Assembly: GCF_002211285.1 (NCBI RefSeq)
Contig: NZ_LOKX01000001.1
Span: 62,001 to 126,000 of the forward strand
From: Rhizobium sp. R635
GTDB lineage: Bacteria; Pseudomonadota; Alphaproteobacteria; Rhizobiales; Rhizobiaceae
Direction: 5' to 3'
Length of the DNA stretch: 64,000 nucleotides
The position numbers and the translations under genes were made by a program. The first letter of the stretch is position 1, and the number at the start of each line of letters is the position of its first letter. Under the pieces are notes generated by a model. That model saw only the letters and a program-made list of their open reading frames with translations, was not told the DNA's origin and made no database searches. Below, piece after piece: positions 18,307 to 26,956 of the stretch.

Positions 18307-18788
18307 CGACAATGGAGCTCGCCGCCGACATTGAGGACGGAAAACGGCCGGGCGCCATCCTCTTCATGTGCGGGATGAACGCCATCCGCTCCCCGATGGC
18401 CGAGGTGATCGCCCGTAGCATTCTGCCGGCCAACACCTATATACGTTCCGCCGGTGTTCGCGCCGGCGAGCGCGATCCCTTCGTGGATGTCGTGCTCGAT
18501 GAGATCGGGCTTTCCCTCGGGCGCCGCCAGCCGCAGACGCTGGAAGAGCTCGAGGACGATTATTTCGATCTGATCATCACGCTTTCGCCGCAGGCCCATC
18601 ACGCGGCGCTCGAGCTGACGCGGTCGAATGCGATCGACGTCGTCTACTGGCCGACCATGGATCCGACGGTCGTCACGGGAACGCGCGAGCAGATTCTGGA
18701 GAGTTACCGCGAGGTCCGCAATCATCTGATCGGCCTCATCGAAAGCCGGCTGCTCAAAAGGAAAGGCATTGCCGCTCAATCGGCATGA
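18303..18788 (+). CDS. Low-molecular-weight protein-tyrosine-phosphatase / arsenate reductase-like protein
   Basis: 161 residues. The P-loop CGMNAIRS matches C(X)5R, at about residues 23-30, preceded by the hydrophobic strand ILFM typical of the LMW-PTP fold. A C-terminal MDPT segment can supply the general-acid Asp. It could remove phosphate from protein tyrosines or reduce arsenate; in this operon context with hisD and UPF0262 the substrate is unknown. ATG 18303 overlaps the preceding stop (ATGA). A hairpin follows the stop at 18810-18838. Confidence 0.85.
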   Translation: MTTMELAADIEDGKRPGAILFMCGMNAIRSPMAEVIARSILPANTYIRSAGVRAGERDPFVDVVLDEIGLSLGRRQPQTLEELEDDYFDLIITLSPQAHHAALELTRSNAIDVVYWPTMDPTVVTGTREQILESYREVRNHLIGLIESRLLKRKGIAAQSA

Positions 18789-18809
18789 AAACAAATGAAG
18801 GAAAGCCCG

Positions 18810-18838
18810 ATCAACAAGGTTCACAAACCTCTGTTGAT
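18810..18838 (+). terminator. Stem-loop between the phosphatase gene and infA
   Basis: ATCAACAAGGTT pairs with AACCT-C-TGTTGAT, giving 12 bp with a single-base bulge and a 4-nt loop. It lies 22 bp after the phosphatase stop. The following sequence (TGTGTAGTTT) is moderately U-rich. It probably ends the murA-hisD operon or attenuates read-through into infA. Confidence 0.5.
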
Positions 18839-18911
18839 TGTGTAGTTTCCGCCCAAATTTTAAAGGCGCGCGTTGCGCTGCCTATTCAACCCACAGGAAG
18901 AAAACCACTAT

Positions 18912-19130
18912 ATGCCTAAAGAAGAAGTCCTCGAATTCCCGGGTATCGTTACCGAACTTCTGCCGAACGCGACGTTCCGCGTGAAGCTTGAAAACGAGCA
19001 CGAGATCATCGCCCACACCGCCGGCCGCATGCGCAAGAACCGCATCCGCGTCCTCGCCGGCGACAAGGTGCTTGTGGAAATGACGCCCTACGATCTGACC
19101 AAGGGCCGCATCACCTACCGTTTCAAATAG
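18912..19130 (+). CDS. infA: Translation initiation factor IF-1
   Basis: 72 residues, exactly the usual IF-1 length: an S1-like OB fold with [39 protein letters not shown] and [13 protein letters not shown]. It binds the ribosomal A site region of the 30S subunit during initiation. ATG 18912 was chosen because the family starts MPKEEV; AGGAAG lies upstream. The frame opens further back to a TTG at 18873 but that part is not homologous. The gene is followed by maf and yacG, a standard Rhizobiaceae order. Confidence 0.98.
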   Translation: MPKEEVLEFPGIVTELLPNATFRVKLENEHEIIAHTAGRMRKNRIRVLAGDKVLVEMTPYDLTKGRITYRFK

Positions 19131-19185
19131 GCTTGCCCAAGGTCCCGCAGGGGTTTTTCTCCCGTCTGCCGATGGTCGAGGTTCC

Positions 19186-19806
19186 ATGGCGCTGAAATAC
19201 AAGCTCATTCTGGCCTCAGGCTCGCCCCGTCGCGTCGATCTGCTCAATCAGGCCGGCATCGAGCCCTCGCGCCTGATGCCGATGGATATCGACGAGACGC
19301 CGAAGAAGTCGGAGCATCCGCGCTCGCTTGCGCGCCGGCTTTCGGCCGAGAAGGCCGAAGCGGCACTTGCCGCCATCAAGGGCGATATCACCTGGAAGGG
19401 CAGCTATATCCTGTCTGCAGATACGGTGGTCGCCGTCGGCCGGCGCATTCTCGGCAAGGCCGAGTTCGCCGACGAGGCCTTGAGTTCGCTGCATCTCCTG
19501 TCGGGACGCAACCATCTCGTCTATACCGGCGTTTGCCTGGTGACGCCCGATCGCAAGATCCGCCAGAAGATCGTCGAGACCAAGGTGCGCTTCAAGCGGC
19601 TTTCCGGCTTCGAGATCGAGAATTACCTCGCCTCGGGCCAGTGGCGCGGCAAGGCGGGCGCCTACGGCATCCAGGGCCTCGCCGGCACTTTCGTGCAGAA
19701 GATGGTGGGCTCCTACACCAATGTCGTCGGCCTGCCGCTTTATGAAACCATTCTGCTTCTGACCGGCGAAGGCTTCGACGTGCATAGCCGGTGGCCCGAA
19801 GGCTGA
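19186..19806 (+). CDS. maf: Maf-like nucleotide pyrophosphatase
   Basis: 206 residues. It starts with the family signature [15 protein letters not shown] and carries [30 protein letters not shown] and [11 protein letters not shown], all Maf active-site segments. It hydrolyses non-canonical or free dTTP/UTP-type nucleotides to monophosphate and pyrophosphate and can influence septation when overproduced in other bacteria. The Arg-Arg of SPRR and Gln of GIQGLAG point to the dTTPase/UTPase (YhdE) branch. It is 55 bp after infA, with yacG 32 bp downstream. Confidence 0.95.
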   Translation: MALKYKLILASGSPRRVDLLNQAGIEPSRLMPMDIDETPKKSEHPRSLARRLSAEKAEAALAAIKGDITWKGSYILSADTVVAVGRRILGKAEFADEALSSLHLLSGRNHLVYTGVCLVTPDRKIRQKIVETKVRFKRLSGFEIENYLASGQWRGKAGAYGIQGLAGTFVQKMVGSYTNVVGLPLYETILLLTGEGFDVHSRWPEG

Positions 19807-19838
19807 GCCCGACGGCCGATTCCATAGGACGGACCGAT

Positions 19839-20051
19839 ATGCCTGAAGACAAGAAAGCAGCCGCCAAGGTCGAACCGCTGCGCAAGACGCGCCCATGCCC
19901 CGAATGCGGCAAACCCTCCAGCCGCGAACATTACCCCTTCTGCTCCAACCGCTGCCGCGAGGTCGATCTCTCCCGCTGGCTGACCGGCTCCTATGCCATC
20001 CCGGTGGCCGACGACGAGACGAAGGCCGATTATCCGGACGAGGAAAACTAG
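19839..20051 (+). CDS. yacG: DNA gyrase inhibitor YacG (DUF329)
   Basis: 70 residues from ATG 19839. The zinc-binding pattern is CPECGKPSSREHYPFCSNRC (CxxC-X15-CxxxC), followed by EVDLSRWLTGSYAIP, the standard YacG core. In Escherichia coli this protein binds the GyrB C-terminal region and inhibits gyrase. The N-terminus is Lys-rich. The open frame extends back into maf (19791) but the family begins near PCPECG, so the later ATG is used. It ends the infA-maf-yacG cluster, followed by the tRNA-Phe promoter. Confidence 0.95.
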   Translation: MPEDKKAAAKVEPLRKTRPCPECGKPSSREHYPFCSNRCREVDLSRWLTGSYAIPVADDETKADYPDEEN

Positions 20052-20130
20052 ATATTCCGCCGGCGAAGCTCTTATTTTTCCACATGAATCCGCAAAACCG
20101 GCAAGACCGTCAAAAAAGAGTCATTTGACG

Positions 20131-20158
20131 CTTGCCATGGCCGAACAAGATGCTATAA
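20131..20158 (+). promoter_or_regulatory. Predicted promoter of tRNA-Phe
   Basis: CTTGCC at 20131-20136 and CTATAA at 20153-20158 with a 16-bp spacer resemble the rhizobial housekeeping consensus. Transcription would begin about 65 bp before the tRNA at 20231. Confidence 0.45.
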
Positions 20159-20230
20159 CCCCGCTCGCTTCCGGGGCGAACCAAGGCCCCACGGTTCTTT
20201 TTCTGAAAGACACCATAAAGAAGCAGGTTA

Positions 20231-20306
20231 GCCCAGGTAGCTCAGTTGGTAGAGCAGCGGATTGAAAATCCGCGTGTCACTGGTTCGATTCCGGTCCTGG
20301 GCACCA
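20231..20306 (+). tRNA. tRNA-Phe (GAA anticodon)
   Basis: A 76-nt cloverleaf with acceptor stem GCCCAGG / CCTGGGC, D-arm AGCTCAGTTGGTAGAGC, anticodon loop TTGAAAA (GAA) and T-arm TGGTTCGATTCCG; CCA is encoded. It follows yacG in the same direction. Confidence 0.97.
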
Positions 20307-20346
20307 GTCTCCTGACTTTCCTGGAATCCAGCGTATCCAGTTACAT

Positions 20347-21390
20347 TTAGATTTCTGCGCTCTCGACCGACAGGTGCGGGGCGAGTGCTCGCAGGAAGCT
20401 CGCGGCATTGAAAATCGCAGCCGGCGGCTTTGCACCGGTATCACGGATGTCGCTTGACAGAATACGCTGGACCGCTTCGCAGATGATGGGCGCCGTGACG
20501 GCGTAGATGTCCTGGCCCTGTGCCACGATCCGGCGGCGCATGTCGCCTTGCGTGACGATTACCTCCACGGCGAAGCGCTGCGCCGAACGGCCGGTTTCAT
20601 CGACGGCCTGCGGCGTGGGTGTTGACGGATCGCGAACATCCCGCAGGGCTGTCGTGCTGAGAAAGGTGTGGAGCTCCCTGGTCCGGACATGGCGGGCGAT
20701 CAGCGGCACTTCCGAAAAGGGAAGCTCGACGAATGTCTGCCGGCCGAACGGAGCCGGCAAGATGAATGCCCTCTCGGCCGGCGGCTGATGCACCGGCTCC
20801 AACTGGCCGCCACTGACGGCGAGGCGCCGAGCGGTGTTCTTTTCGCCGGTCACGCGCGTGCCTTTTGTGGGAAGCCAGCTATCGAGCGCAACGCGGATTT
20901 CGATGGTGTCGGCACGATCCCACTCATCCATGGCAGCGGCGACCAGCAGGTCGGCCAGTCCGCCGTAAAATCCCATCGCCGGGATGACGGCCACGCCCGC
21001 TTTTCCGGCCGCAGCCTCGTGACGGTCCAACGTCGCCTGTACGCTCGGCTGCTCGGCCGTCACGTCGAGATAATGAATGCCCGCCCGCAACGCGGCACGC
21101 ACCACCGCGTCGGCCGTGTCCATGAACGGCCCGGCGCAGTTGATGACCGCCGCCGCCCCGGCGAGCGCCCCGTCCAGAGCCGCGTCATCCTCCACCGCAG
21201 CTTCACGGCATTCGACGCCGCGTTCCGGAAAGCCCGCTTCCGCCAGCCGCTTGGCACTCCGTCCAATCGCGATAGGCTTGAGCCCGCGCCGCAAGAGTTC
21301 GGCAACGACAAAACGTCCGGTATGGCCGTTTGCGCCCAGGACCGCTACGGCCCGAGATGTCGTGGTGTCAACTGCTTCATCAATGGTCAT
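20347..21390 (-). CDS. Saccharopine dehydrogenase-like NAD(P)-binding oxidoreductase
   Basis: 347 residues. The N-terminal Rossmann motif is AVAVLGANGHTGRFVVAEL (about 14-32), followed by AIGRSAKRLAEAGFPERG and INCAGPFMDTADAVVRAAL, typical of the saccharopine-dehydrogenase / trans-acting enoyl reductase superfamily. YLDVTAEQPSV and AVIPAMGFYGGLADLL follow. A single NAD(P)H-dependent reaction on an unknown substrate is likely. It is divergent from a TetR regulator, and the shared upstream region contains two near-palindromic TACAG...CTGTA sites, so induction through that TetR protein is probable. Confidence 0.8.
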   Translation of the reverse strand: MTIDEAVDTTTSRAVAVLGANGHTGRFVVAELLRRGLKPIAIGRSAKRLAEAGFPERGVECREAAVEDDAALDGALAGAAAVINCAGPFMDTADAVVRAALRAGIHYLDVTAEQPSVQATLDRHEAAAGKAGVAVIPAMGFYGGLADLLVAAAMDEWDRADTIEIRVALDSWLPTKGTRVTGEKNTARRLAVSGGQLEPVHQPPAERAFILPAPFGRQTFVELPFSEVPLIARHVRTRELHTFLSTTALRDVRDPSTPTPQAVDETGRSAQRFAVEVIVTQGDMRRRIVAQGQDIYAVTAPIICEAVQRILSSDIRDTGAKPPAAIFNAASFLRALAPHLSVESAEI

Positions 21391-21405
21391 TGCTCTTTCC
21401 TCCGA

Positions 21406-21421
21406 TACAGACCTGTCTGTA
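21406..21421. promoter_or_regulatory. TetR operator candidate 1
   Basis: TACAGACCTGTCTGTA is a near-perfect 16-bp dyad, 16 bp upstream of the divergent oxidoreductase start (21390). It shares half-sites with the site at 21434, so both are likely bound by the TetR protein encoded at 21495. Confidence 0.6.
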
Positions 21422-21433
21422 GCTAATAAAACA

Positions 21434-21445
21434 TACAGGTCTGTA
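21434..21445. promoter_or_regulatory. TetR operator candidate 2
   Basis: TACAGGTCTGTA carries the same TACAG/CTGTA half-sites with shorter spacing, 12 bp from operator candidate 1 and 49 bp before the TetR start. Two sites in one divergent promoter region suggest joint repression of both genes. Confidence 0.55.
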
Positions 21446-21494
21446 GCGTGTCAATCGGCTTTCTGTTATGGTGGCGGAATTCGGAGATATCGAT

Positions 21495-22091
21495 ATGCCA
21501 AAAAATACAGCCAACGCCCCTGCCACCGGCACCAACGAGGTCCGCGACAGGATTCTCGAAACGGCATCGGAACTCTTCTATCGGCGCGGTGTGCGTGCCG
21601 TCGGCGTCGATCTCGTGGTGGAAAAATCCGGTGTCGCCAAGACCAGCCTCTACCGCCATTTCGGCACCAAGGACGATCTGATCGCGGCGTTCCTCAAGCG
21701 TGAGGACCTGGATTTCTGGAGTACCTGGGACCGGGTGACGGAGCAGTATCCGGACGATGCATTGGCCGAACTCGACGCTCATTTCGAGTGGATCGGCGAA
21801 AGGGTCGGGCGGGAAAACTACCGTGGCTGCCCGCAAATCAACACTGCGGCCGAGTTCCCCGAAGCCGATCATCCCGCGCGCAAGGTCGCAGAGACCCACA
21901 TGTGTGAGATGAGGCGGCGCCTGAGGATCATAGCCGAGAGGCTGGCGGTTGCCGCACCTGACCGGCTCGCCGGCCAACTCGCGGTGCTGATCAATGGCGC
22001 ATTTGTCAGCATGCAGCTTTTTGAACCCGGCGAGGCAACCGGTTTGCTCCGCGATGCCGCCCATGCGATGATCGCCGCCAGCAGCAGCTAG
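21495..22091 (+). CDS. TetR/AcrR-family transcriptional regulator
   Basis: 198 residues from ATG 21495 (GGAG 8 nt upstream). The N-terminal DNA-binding part reads RDRILETASELFYRRGVRAV, GVDLVVEKSGVAKTSLYRHF and GTKDDLIAAFL, a textbook TetR helix-turn-helix (about residues 15-65). The C-terminal ligand domain contains NYRGCPQINTAAEFP and ends with a QLFEPGEATG-type helix, as in the TetR_C group of regulators of oxidoreductase or efflux genes. It is divergent from the saccharopine dehydrogenase-like gene and probably represses it and itself through the twin operators between them. The effector is unknown. Confidence 0.93.
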   Translation: MPKNTANAPATGTNEVRDRILETASELFYRRGVRAVGVDLVVEKSGVAKTSLYRHFGTKDDLIAAFLKREDLDFWSTWDRVTEQYPDDALAELDAHFEWIGERVGRENYRGCPQINTAAEFPEADHPARKVAETHMCEMRRRLRIIAERLAVAAPDRLAGQLAVLINGAFVSMQLFEPGEATGLLRDAAHAMIAASSS

Positions 22092-22235
22092 TTAGATTTG
22101 TTTGCCTAGCAGGACAGCTCCACCATCACGCATCCGATAGGGTTAGCGCGGTAAGTATTGTAGATCATGCGAATATACGCATAATTTTGCGGCTGGCGCT
22201 GCCGGGCAAGATCGGCGAGCGCTCTGGAGAGTCCC

Positions 22236-23258
22236 ATGGAAACATTCGTCGAGGACGCCCATGCTGGCGTCGTGTCGCCTGAACTCGTGGTCGATGCGCT
22301 TTTTGCATGCCGAAAGACGGCGGCGATGAGGGCGGCCATCGAGCTCGATCTCTTTACGCATGTCGGCGAGGGCAAAACGGCAGCATTGTTGGCGTCGGCG
22401 ACGGGTGCCTCGGAGCGTGGGGTGCGCATCCTGTGCGACTACCTCGTGGTGCATGGTTTCCTGACAAAGGAGAGCGGACAGTACCGAATGACGCCCTCGA
22501 CCAGGATGTTCCTCGATCGCAATTCGCCGGCCTATATGGGCTCTGCCGTCGAGTTCGTCGCCGCGCCTGAAATGTTGGATAATTTTCTGCGTGATCCGGC
22601 CGCCGTCGTGCGGAACGGCGGCTCGGCCGGGCTTGCGAACATGTCGGCAGACAACCCAGTCTGGTTGAAGTTTGCGCGCGGCATGGGCTCCTTTACCGGT
22701 CTCAGCGCCAGGATATTGGCTGGCGAAATCTCCGGTTGGTCGAAGCCTCTCAAAAAGGTTTTGGACATCGCTTCAGGCCCCGGTGTTTTCGGGATCGAAA
22801 TTGCGAAGGCCTTTCCATCGGCGGAGATCGTCGCCGTCGACTGGGCCGCCGTGCTGGAGCTGTCGCGGCAGAATGCGGAAAAAGCCGGCGTGGCTGACCG
22901 GTACCGGACGATCGCCGGCAGCGCCTTCGATGTGGAGTGGGGCACGGGCTACGATCTCGTCCTGCTTCCGAATTTTCTGCATCACTTCGATTTGCCGACC
23001 TGTGCCCAGCTGTTGCGAAAGGTCATCGCAAGTCTTGCAGAGGGTGGTCGGATCGTCGCGGTCGATTTCGTGCCGAACGAAGATGGCGTGTCACCGCCTT
23101 TTCCCGCGGCGTTCTCCTGGGAGATGCTCGCCAGCACCCCCGCGGGCCAGGCTTATACGCAAAGTGAGCTGACTGAGATGGCAAAACAGGCCGGCCTTGC
23201 CGGTGTCACGATCAAACCGATGCCGCCAACTCCGGCAAGCCTCATTCTTTTTGAATAG
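22236..23258 (+). CDS. SAM-dependent O-methyltransferase with winged-helix dimerisation domain
   Basis: 340 residues. The N-terminal domain (about 15-90, AMRAAIELDLFTHVGEG, SERGVRILCDYLVVHGFL) is the winged-helix dimerisation module of O-methyltransferase family 2. The catalytic domain has the SAM glycine motif LDIASGPGVFGIEIAKAFP (about 174-192), the acidic residue in IVAVDWA, and LLPNFLHHFD preceding the LRKVIASLAEGGRIVAVDF strand. It resembles methyltransferases acting on small aromatic or polyketide-like compounds. Substrate unknown. It lies 144 bp after the TetR gene and may be independent. GGAGAGTCCC precedes the ATG. Confidence 0.88.
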   Translation: METFVEDAHAGVVSPELVVDALFACRKTAAMRAAIELDLFTHVGEGKTAALLASATGASERGVRILCDYLVVHGFLTKESGQYRMTPSTRMFLDRNSPAYMGSAVEFVAAPEMLDNFLRDPAAVVRNGGSAGLANMSADNPVWLKFARGMGSFTGLSARILAGEISGWSKPLKKVLDIASGPGVFGIEIAKAFPSAEIVAVDWAAVLELSRQNAEKAGVADRYRTIAGSAFDVEWGTGYDLVLLPNFLHHFDLPTCAQLLRKVIASLAEGGRIVAVDFVPNEDGVSPPFPAAFSWEMLASTPAGQAYTQSELTEMAKQAGLAGVTIKPMPPTPASLILFE

Positions 23259-23589
23259 CCGGTCGACCGTCGCCTGACGCGCATCCTGGTGGTTATTCTG
23301 GGAGCGCCTGTCCTGTTCCGCCTGATGCGCCGCGCGCGGCCGTCCGATTGATCGTCCAGCAGCCGAAACAATCACCGCACTTGCTTGACGCGGCGCTGTC
23401 TGATCTCATGAGGCTGCATGGTCGCAGGTTTGTGATCCATCGAGGCTGGCGATCTACAGATTTTCAACATTGCCGCCAATGAGAAGGGAAAGAATTGGCA
23501 TAGATGATCCATCTGCTTGCCAAAAAACCATAATTGTCTCACCTAGTCTTCCATCGACAAATCGGCACTATCAATTGGATCGACACTGA
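23259..23589. other. Intergenic region upstream of the Prc-like protease gene
   Basis: This 331-bp stretch has no supported gene. The first half is GC-rich; the last 130 bp, before the protease start, is AT-richer and probably holds its promoter. I could not place a convincing -35/-10 pair. Confidence 0.35.
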
Positions 23590-25707
23590 ATGCGCATAGC
23601 CTACGTTTTTCTCGGTGCATTTCTTGCAATTGCACAGACTGCCTATGCTGAGGTTGCGGCACCGCCTGTTTTGGCGCCGCTGAAGCGACAGGCGCAAGCC
23701 GCTGAGTTGAGCGCACAATTTCTCTCGCGATATAGCTACAAGCCCGTTCCGCTCGACGACGCCCTGTCGGGCAGGATCATGGATCAGTTCATCAAATCGC
23801 TCGATCCGGACCGCATGCTCTTCCTGCAGGCCGATATCGACAAGTTCATGTCCGACCGCAGCGAGATCGACGATGCCGTCGAGCGGCAGGACTTGAAGAT
23901 CCCGTTTGCAATCTTCAACGCCTATGACCGGCGTGTCGTCGACCGCATGAACTACGCACGCGGCCTGCTCAAGCAGGGCTTCGATTTCAGTGTGCAGGAA
24001 GACTATTCCGTGCTGCGCGATAAGGCGCCGTGGCCGCAGTCGGAAGCCGAGAGCAACGAGCTTTGGCGCAAGCGCGTCAAAAGCGACTGGTTGCGGCTGA
24101 AGCTCGGCGGCAGAGACGACGCGGCCATTCGCGAAACGCTCGACAAACGTTACGAAAACACCCTCGAGCGTGCTTACAAGTTCAAAAGCGACGACGTTTT
24201 CCAGTCGTTCATGGACGCCTATGCAACGTCGATCGATCCGCACACCGACTATTTCGGCGCGGCCGCTTCGGCCGATTTCAACGTTTCGATGAAGCTTTCG
24301 CTCTTCGGCATCGGCGCGGTGCTGCAGGAGCGCGACGACTACACGACGATCCGCGAACTCGTGCCCGGCGGGCCGGCGCAGCTGTCCGGCAAGCTTGCGG
24401 TCGGAGACCGCATTACCGGCGTTGGCCAAGGCAAGGATGGGCCGATCAAGGAGGTGGTGGGCACACGCCTCGATGAAGTCGTGCAGATGATCCGCGGGAA
24501 AAAGGGCTCCGTCGTGCGTCTGGACATCCTGCCGGCCGATGCCGGAGCAGATGCCACCCATCGCGTCGTCAACCTGGTGCGCGATAAGATCAGCCTCGAC
24601 AAGCAGGCTGCCAGAAAGACCGTACTTTCGGTGAAGGCGGGCGACGCGACACGCAAAATCGGCGTGATCACCCTGCCGGTCTTCTATGAGGATTTTGAAG
24701 CCAAGGGCAACGGAGACAAGGACTACAAGAGTGCAAGCCGCGATGTCGCCAAGCTTCTCGGCGAACTGAAGGACGAAAAGGTCGACAGCGTTCTCATCGA
24801 CCTTCGCAACAATGGCGGCGGTTCGCTGGACGAGGCGATCGATTTGACCGGTCTCTTCATCGGCAATGGCCCGGTCGTTCAGCAACGTGGCAGCGGCGGC
24901 AAGATCGAGGTCAAGAGCGCCGATTTTGCAGCGCCCGTCTGGACAGGCCCGATGGCTGTCCTGATCAATCGCGGGTCGGCTTCGGCTTCGGAGATTTTCG
25001 CCGCGGCAATCCAGGATTACGGTCGCGGAGTGATCGTCGGCGAACCCAGTTTCGGCAAGGGTACGGTCCAAACCGTCGTCGATCTTGACCAGATGGTTCA
25101 CAACAGCAAAGCCGAATACGGCGAGCTGAAAGTAACGATTGCCCAGTTTTTCCGGGTCAACGGCGGGACGACGCAGCTGCATGGCGTCACGCCCGATATC
25201 AGCCTGCCGGGACTTTCCGATCCAACGAGCTTTGGCGAGACCAGCTACGACAATGCCCTGCCTTGGGCGCAGATCAAGCCCGCGAAATATGCACCGGCCG
25301 ATACCGTCGCGAAGCTGCTGCCGGCATTGCAAAGCCGCCATGATGCCAGGGTTGCAAAGGATCCGGATTTCCAGCGCCTGCTGGAAGACATCGCCGACCT
25401 GAAGGCGCAGCGCGAGAAAGGGACCATCTCCCTGAACGAAGCCGAACGTCGCAAGGAGGCGACTGCTCGCGAGAACCGGTTCAAGGCTCGAGCGCAGGCA
25501 AGCGAGGGCGAAGATCCCGGTGAAGATGATGGCCTGGAGGCAGGCGAGCGCAGCCTGAGTGCCGATATTGCCCTCGAGAATGCCCGCAAGAAGGCAAAGG
25601 ACGTGCTGCTGGACGAAGCCGCCGCCATTCTCGCCGACGAGACGGACATGCAGCAAAGCGGTCTTGAGGCAGCCACGAAACAATCGGGAAACACGGTCGG
25701 AAAATAG
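23590..25707 (+). CDS. prc: Tail-specific protease Prc/Tsp-like (S41A)
   Basis: 705 residues. A signal peptide (residues 1-20, ending QTAYA) directs it to the periplasm. It has an N-terminal helical domain with SLDPDRMLFLQADI and TSIDPHTDYF, then a PDZ domain with the IGAVL and VPGGPAQLSGKLAVGDRI segments, and the S41 protease domain with DLRNNGGGSLDEAI, RGSASASEIFAAAIQDYGR and FGKGTVQT. The Ser-Lys catalytic pair is spaced by 25 residues, as in Prc. A charged coiled region fills the last 130 residues. The length and C-terminal DUF3340-like part match Prc rather than the shorter CtpA proteases usual in rhizobia. It probably trims C-termini of envelope proteins. It is monocistronic. Confidence 0.92.
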   Translation: MRIAYVFLGAFLAIAQTAYAEVAAPPVLAPLKRQAQAAELSAQFLSRYSYKPVPLDDALSGRIMDQFIKSLDPDRMLFLQADIDKFMSDRSEIDDAVERQDLKIPFAIFNAYDRRVVDRMNYARGLLKQGFDFSVQEDYSVLRDKAPWPQSEAESNELWRKRVKSDWLRLKLGGRDDAAIRETLDKRYENTLERAYKFKSDDVFQSFMDAYATSIDPHTDYFGAAASADFNVSMKLSLFGIGAVLQERDDYTTIRELVPGGPAQLSGKLAVGDRITGVGQGKDGPIKEVVGTRLDEVVQMIRGKKGSVVRLDILPADAGADATHRVVNLVRDKISLDKQAARKTVLSVKAGDATRKIGVITLPVFYEDFEAKGNGDKDYKSASRDVAKLLGELKDEKVDSVLIDLRNNGGGSLDEAIDLTGLFIGNGPVVQQRGSGGKIEVKSADFAAPVWTGPMAVLINRGSASASEIFAAAIQDYGRGVIVGEPSFGKGTVQTVVDLDQMVHNSKAEYGELKVTIAQFFRVNGGTTQLHGVTPDISLPGLSDPTSFGETSYDNALPWAQIKPAKYAPADTVAKLLPALQSRHDARVAKDPDFQRLLEDIADLKAQREKGTISLNEAERRKEATARENRFKARAQASEGEDPGEDDGLEAGERSLSADIALENARKKAKDVLLDEAAAILADETDMQQSGLEAATKQSGNTVGK

Positions 25708-25775
25708 TCATACCGACGGGAGCGATCGTATGGGCAGCTTTGTCATCATATCCTTCGCGGCGGCCTGAAGAGGCT

Positions 25776-25789
25776 CCGGCTCGAGCCGG
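25776..25789. terminator. Palindrome between convergent genes
   Basis: CCGGCTCGAGCCGG is a perfect 14-bp palindrome flanked by GGCT/GGCC, in the 150-bp gap between the convergent protease gene and the gene ending at 25858. Self-complementarity without T-run; a bidirectional transcription end is plausible. Confidence 0.35.
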
Positions 25790-25857
25790 GGCCTCAGATC
25801 CTGTCAGCGACTTCATTTCGTCTTGGCGACCTTTGACAGCTATCAGCGCTATTACAC

Positions 25858-26202
25858 CTAGCGTTTCAGATCGTAGGCTTGATGGGATGCGCGAAGTTCC
25901 GCCAAGGTCTTGCCGACGCAGGTGCCTCCGCCTTCATCGCCGATTGCCTTCGCCTTGCCGTCGAGAGTGATCGTGCCGGCGATCCGTTCGGATGCCTGAT
26001 AGGTTGCCGTGCCATCCTGTGAGATGCGCGACAAGTAGAAGGTGTGGTAGGTTTCATTGTGCTTGCACTGGATGACCAGGGGAAATTGCTTGAACGGATC
26101 GTCCTGCGCCTGAACGACGTGTGAAAAGGTTACCAGTGACAGCAGGCCTGCAATGCATGTTGTGACCGCTGCATTCGATCTTTGACGGGACAGATATCTC
26201 AT
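25858..26202 (-). CDS. Small exported protein of unknown function
   Basis: 114 residues. Residues 1-33 are a signal peptide (RSNAAVTTCIAGLLSLVTFSHVVQAQ, so cleavage after VQA). The mature 81 residues carry two Cys (VIQCKHNE and GGTCVGKT), likely forming a disulfide, and a beta-rich pattern (YHTFYLSRI, GTATYQAS, GTITLDGKAKAIGD). I do not recognise a family. It lies downstream of the Crp/FixK-like gene on the same strand with a gap of 43 bp, so it may be cotranscribed with it. Confidence 0.68.
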   Translation of the reverse strand: MRYLSRQRSNAAVTTCIAGLLSLVTFSHVVQAQDDPFKQFPLVIQCKHNETYHTFYLSRISQDGTATYQASERIAGTITLDGKAKAIGDEGGGTCVGKTLAELRASHQAYDLKR

Positions 26203-26245
26203 TGTTCAACCCCTCTTTGCACGATCGCTTTTCAATCCGTGGCCG

Positions 26246-26878
26246 CTAAATGGTGAGCGCGATGAGTGCATCGCGGTCCAGAAGGCGAACGACGCGCTGC
26301 AGCTTGCCGTTCAGGCAAAGGACGCCTTTTTCGCGGAGTTTCGTGAAGCAGCGGGCAACGGTCTCGACGGTCAGTCCGAGATAGTCGGCGACATCGCTGC
26401 GCGACATCATCATGTCGAATTCCGGATCGTCCGGATGACGGTCGGCCATTTCGCAAACGAAGGCCGCGACCCGCTTCAGCGCGCTTTGCTCGGTGATGAC
26501 GAGCTGCTTGTGCTGCGCCTTGGCGAGGTTCGTCAGCGCGATGTGAAGAAGGTCGACAGGAACGACCGCGTTCTGGTTGGTCCGAAAAGGCCTGATGGAC
26601 GCCTCGCAGACGGCTTCCGCAAAGTCGGTCCGGACATTGCCGGTCTCAAGGCCGAACCATTCGCCCTTGCCGCAAAATGACAGGATGTATCGCTGTCCGT
26701 TGGCCATCAGACGATAAATCCGCACTGCCCCCGTTTCGACCTGATAGATCGCAAATGCATGTTCGCCTTCGCTGTAGATCGTCTCATTGGCCTTGAGCGT
26801 GATCGACTGATCCCTGGGTGTCCCGTAGCGGCGGCCGGGAACCGCCGTGTGCTTTACGATCGCGTGGTGTTGAAGCAT
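26246..26878 (-). CDS. Crp/Fnr-family regulator, FixK-like without the FNR cysteine cluster
   Basis: 210 residues. An N-terminal cyclic-nucleotide-binding-like beta roll (ANETIYSEGEHAFAIYQVETG, GKGEWFGLE) is followed by a dimerisation helix and a winged HTH, SRSDVADYLGLTVETVARCFTKLREKGVL. The N-terminus lacks the cysteine cluster of FNR/FnrN, so it does not itself sense oxygen through an Fe-S centre. The recognition helix reads E-T-V-A-R where FNR and FixK have E-x-x-S-R; the Ser to Ala change could shift DNA specificity. It lies 78 bp downstream of the fixJ-like gene on the same strand, the classical FixL-FixJ-FixK arrangement. Confidence 0.88.
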   Translation of the reverse strand: MLQHHAIVKHTAVPGRRYGTPRDQSITLKANETIYSEGEHAFAIYQVETGAVRIYRLMANGQRYILSFCGKGEWFGLETGNVRTDFAEAVCEASIRPFRTNQNAVVPVDLLHIALTNLAKAQHKQLVITEQSALKRVAAFVCEMADRHPDDPEFDMMMSRSDVADYLGLTVETVARCFTKLREKGVLCLNGKLQRVVRLLDRDALIALTI

Positions 26879-26956
26879 ATGCGTCGCCCCCCAATCCGCC
26901 TCGCAACATAACCAATCGCTGCCTGCCCCGGTATTCGAGAAACCCCTTAAGTATCG

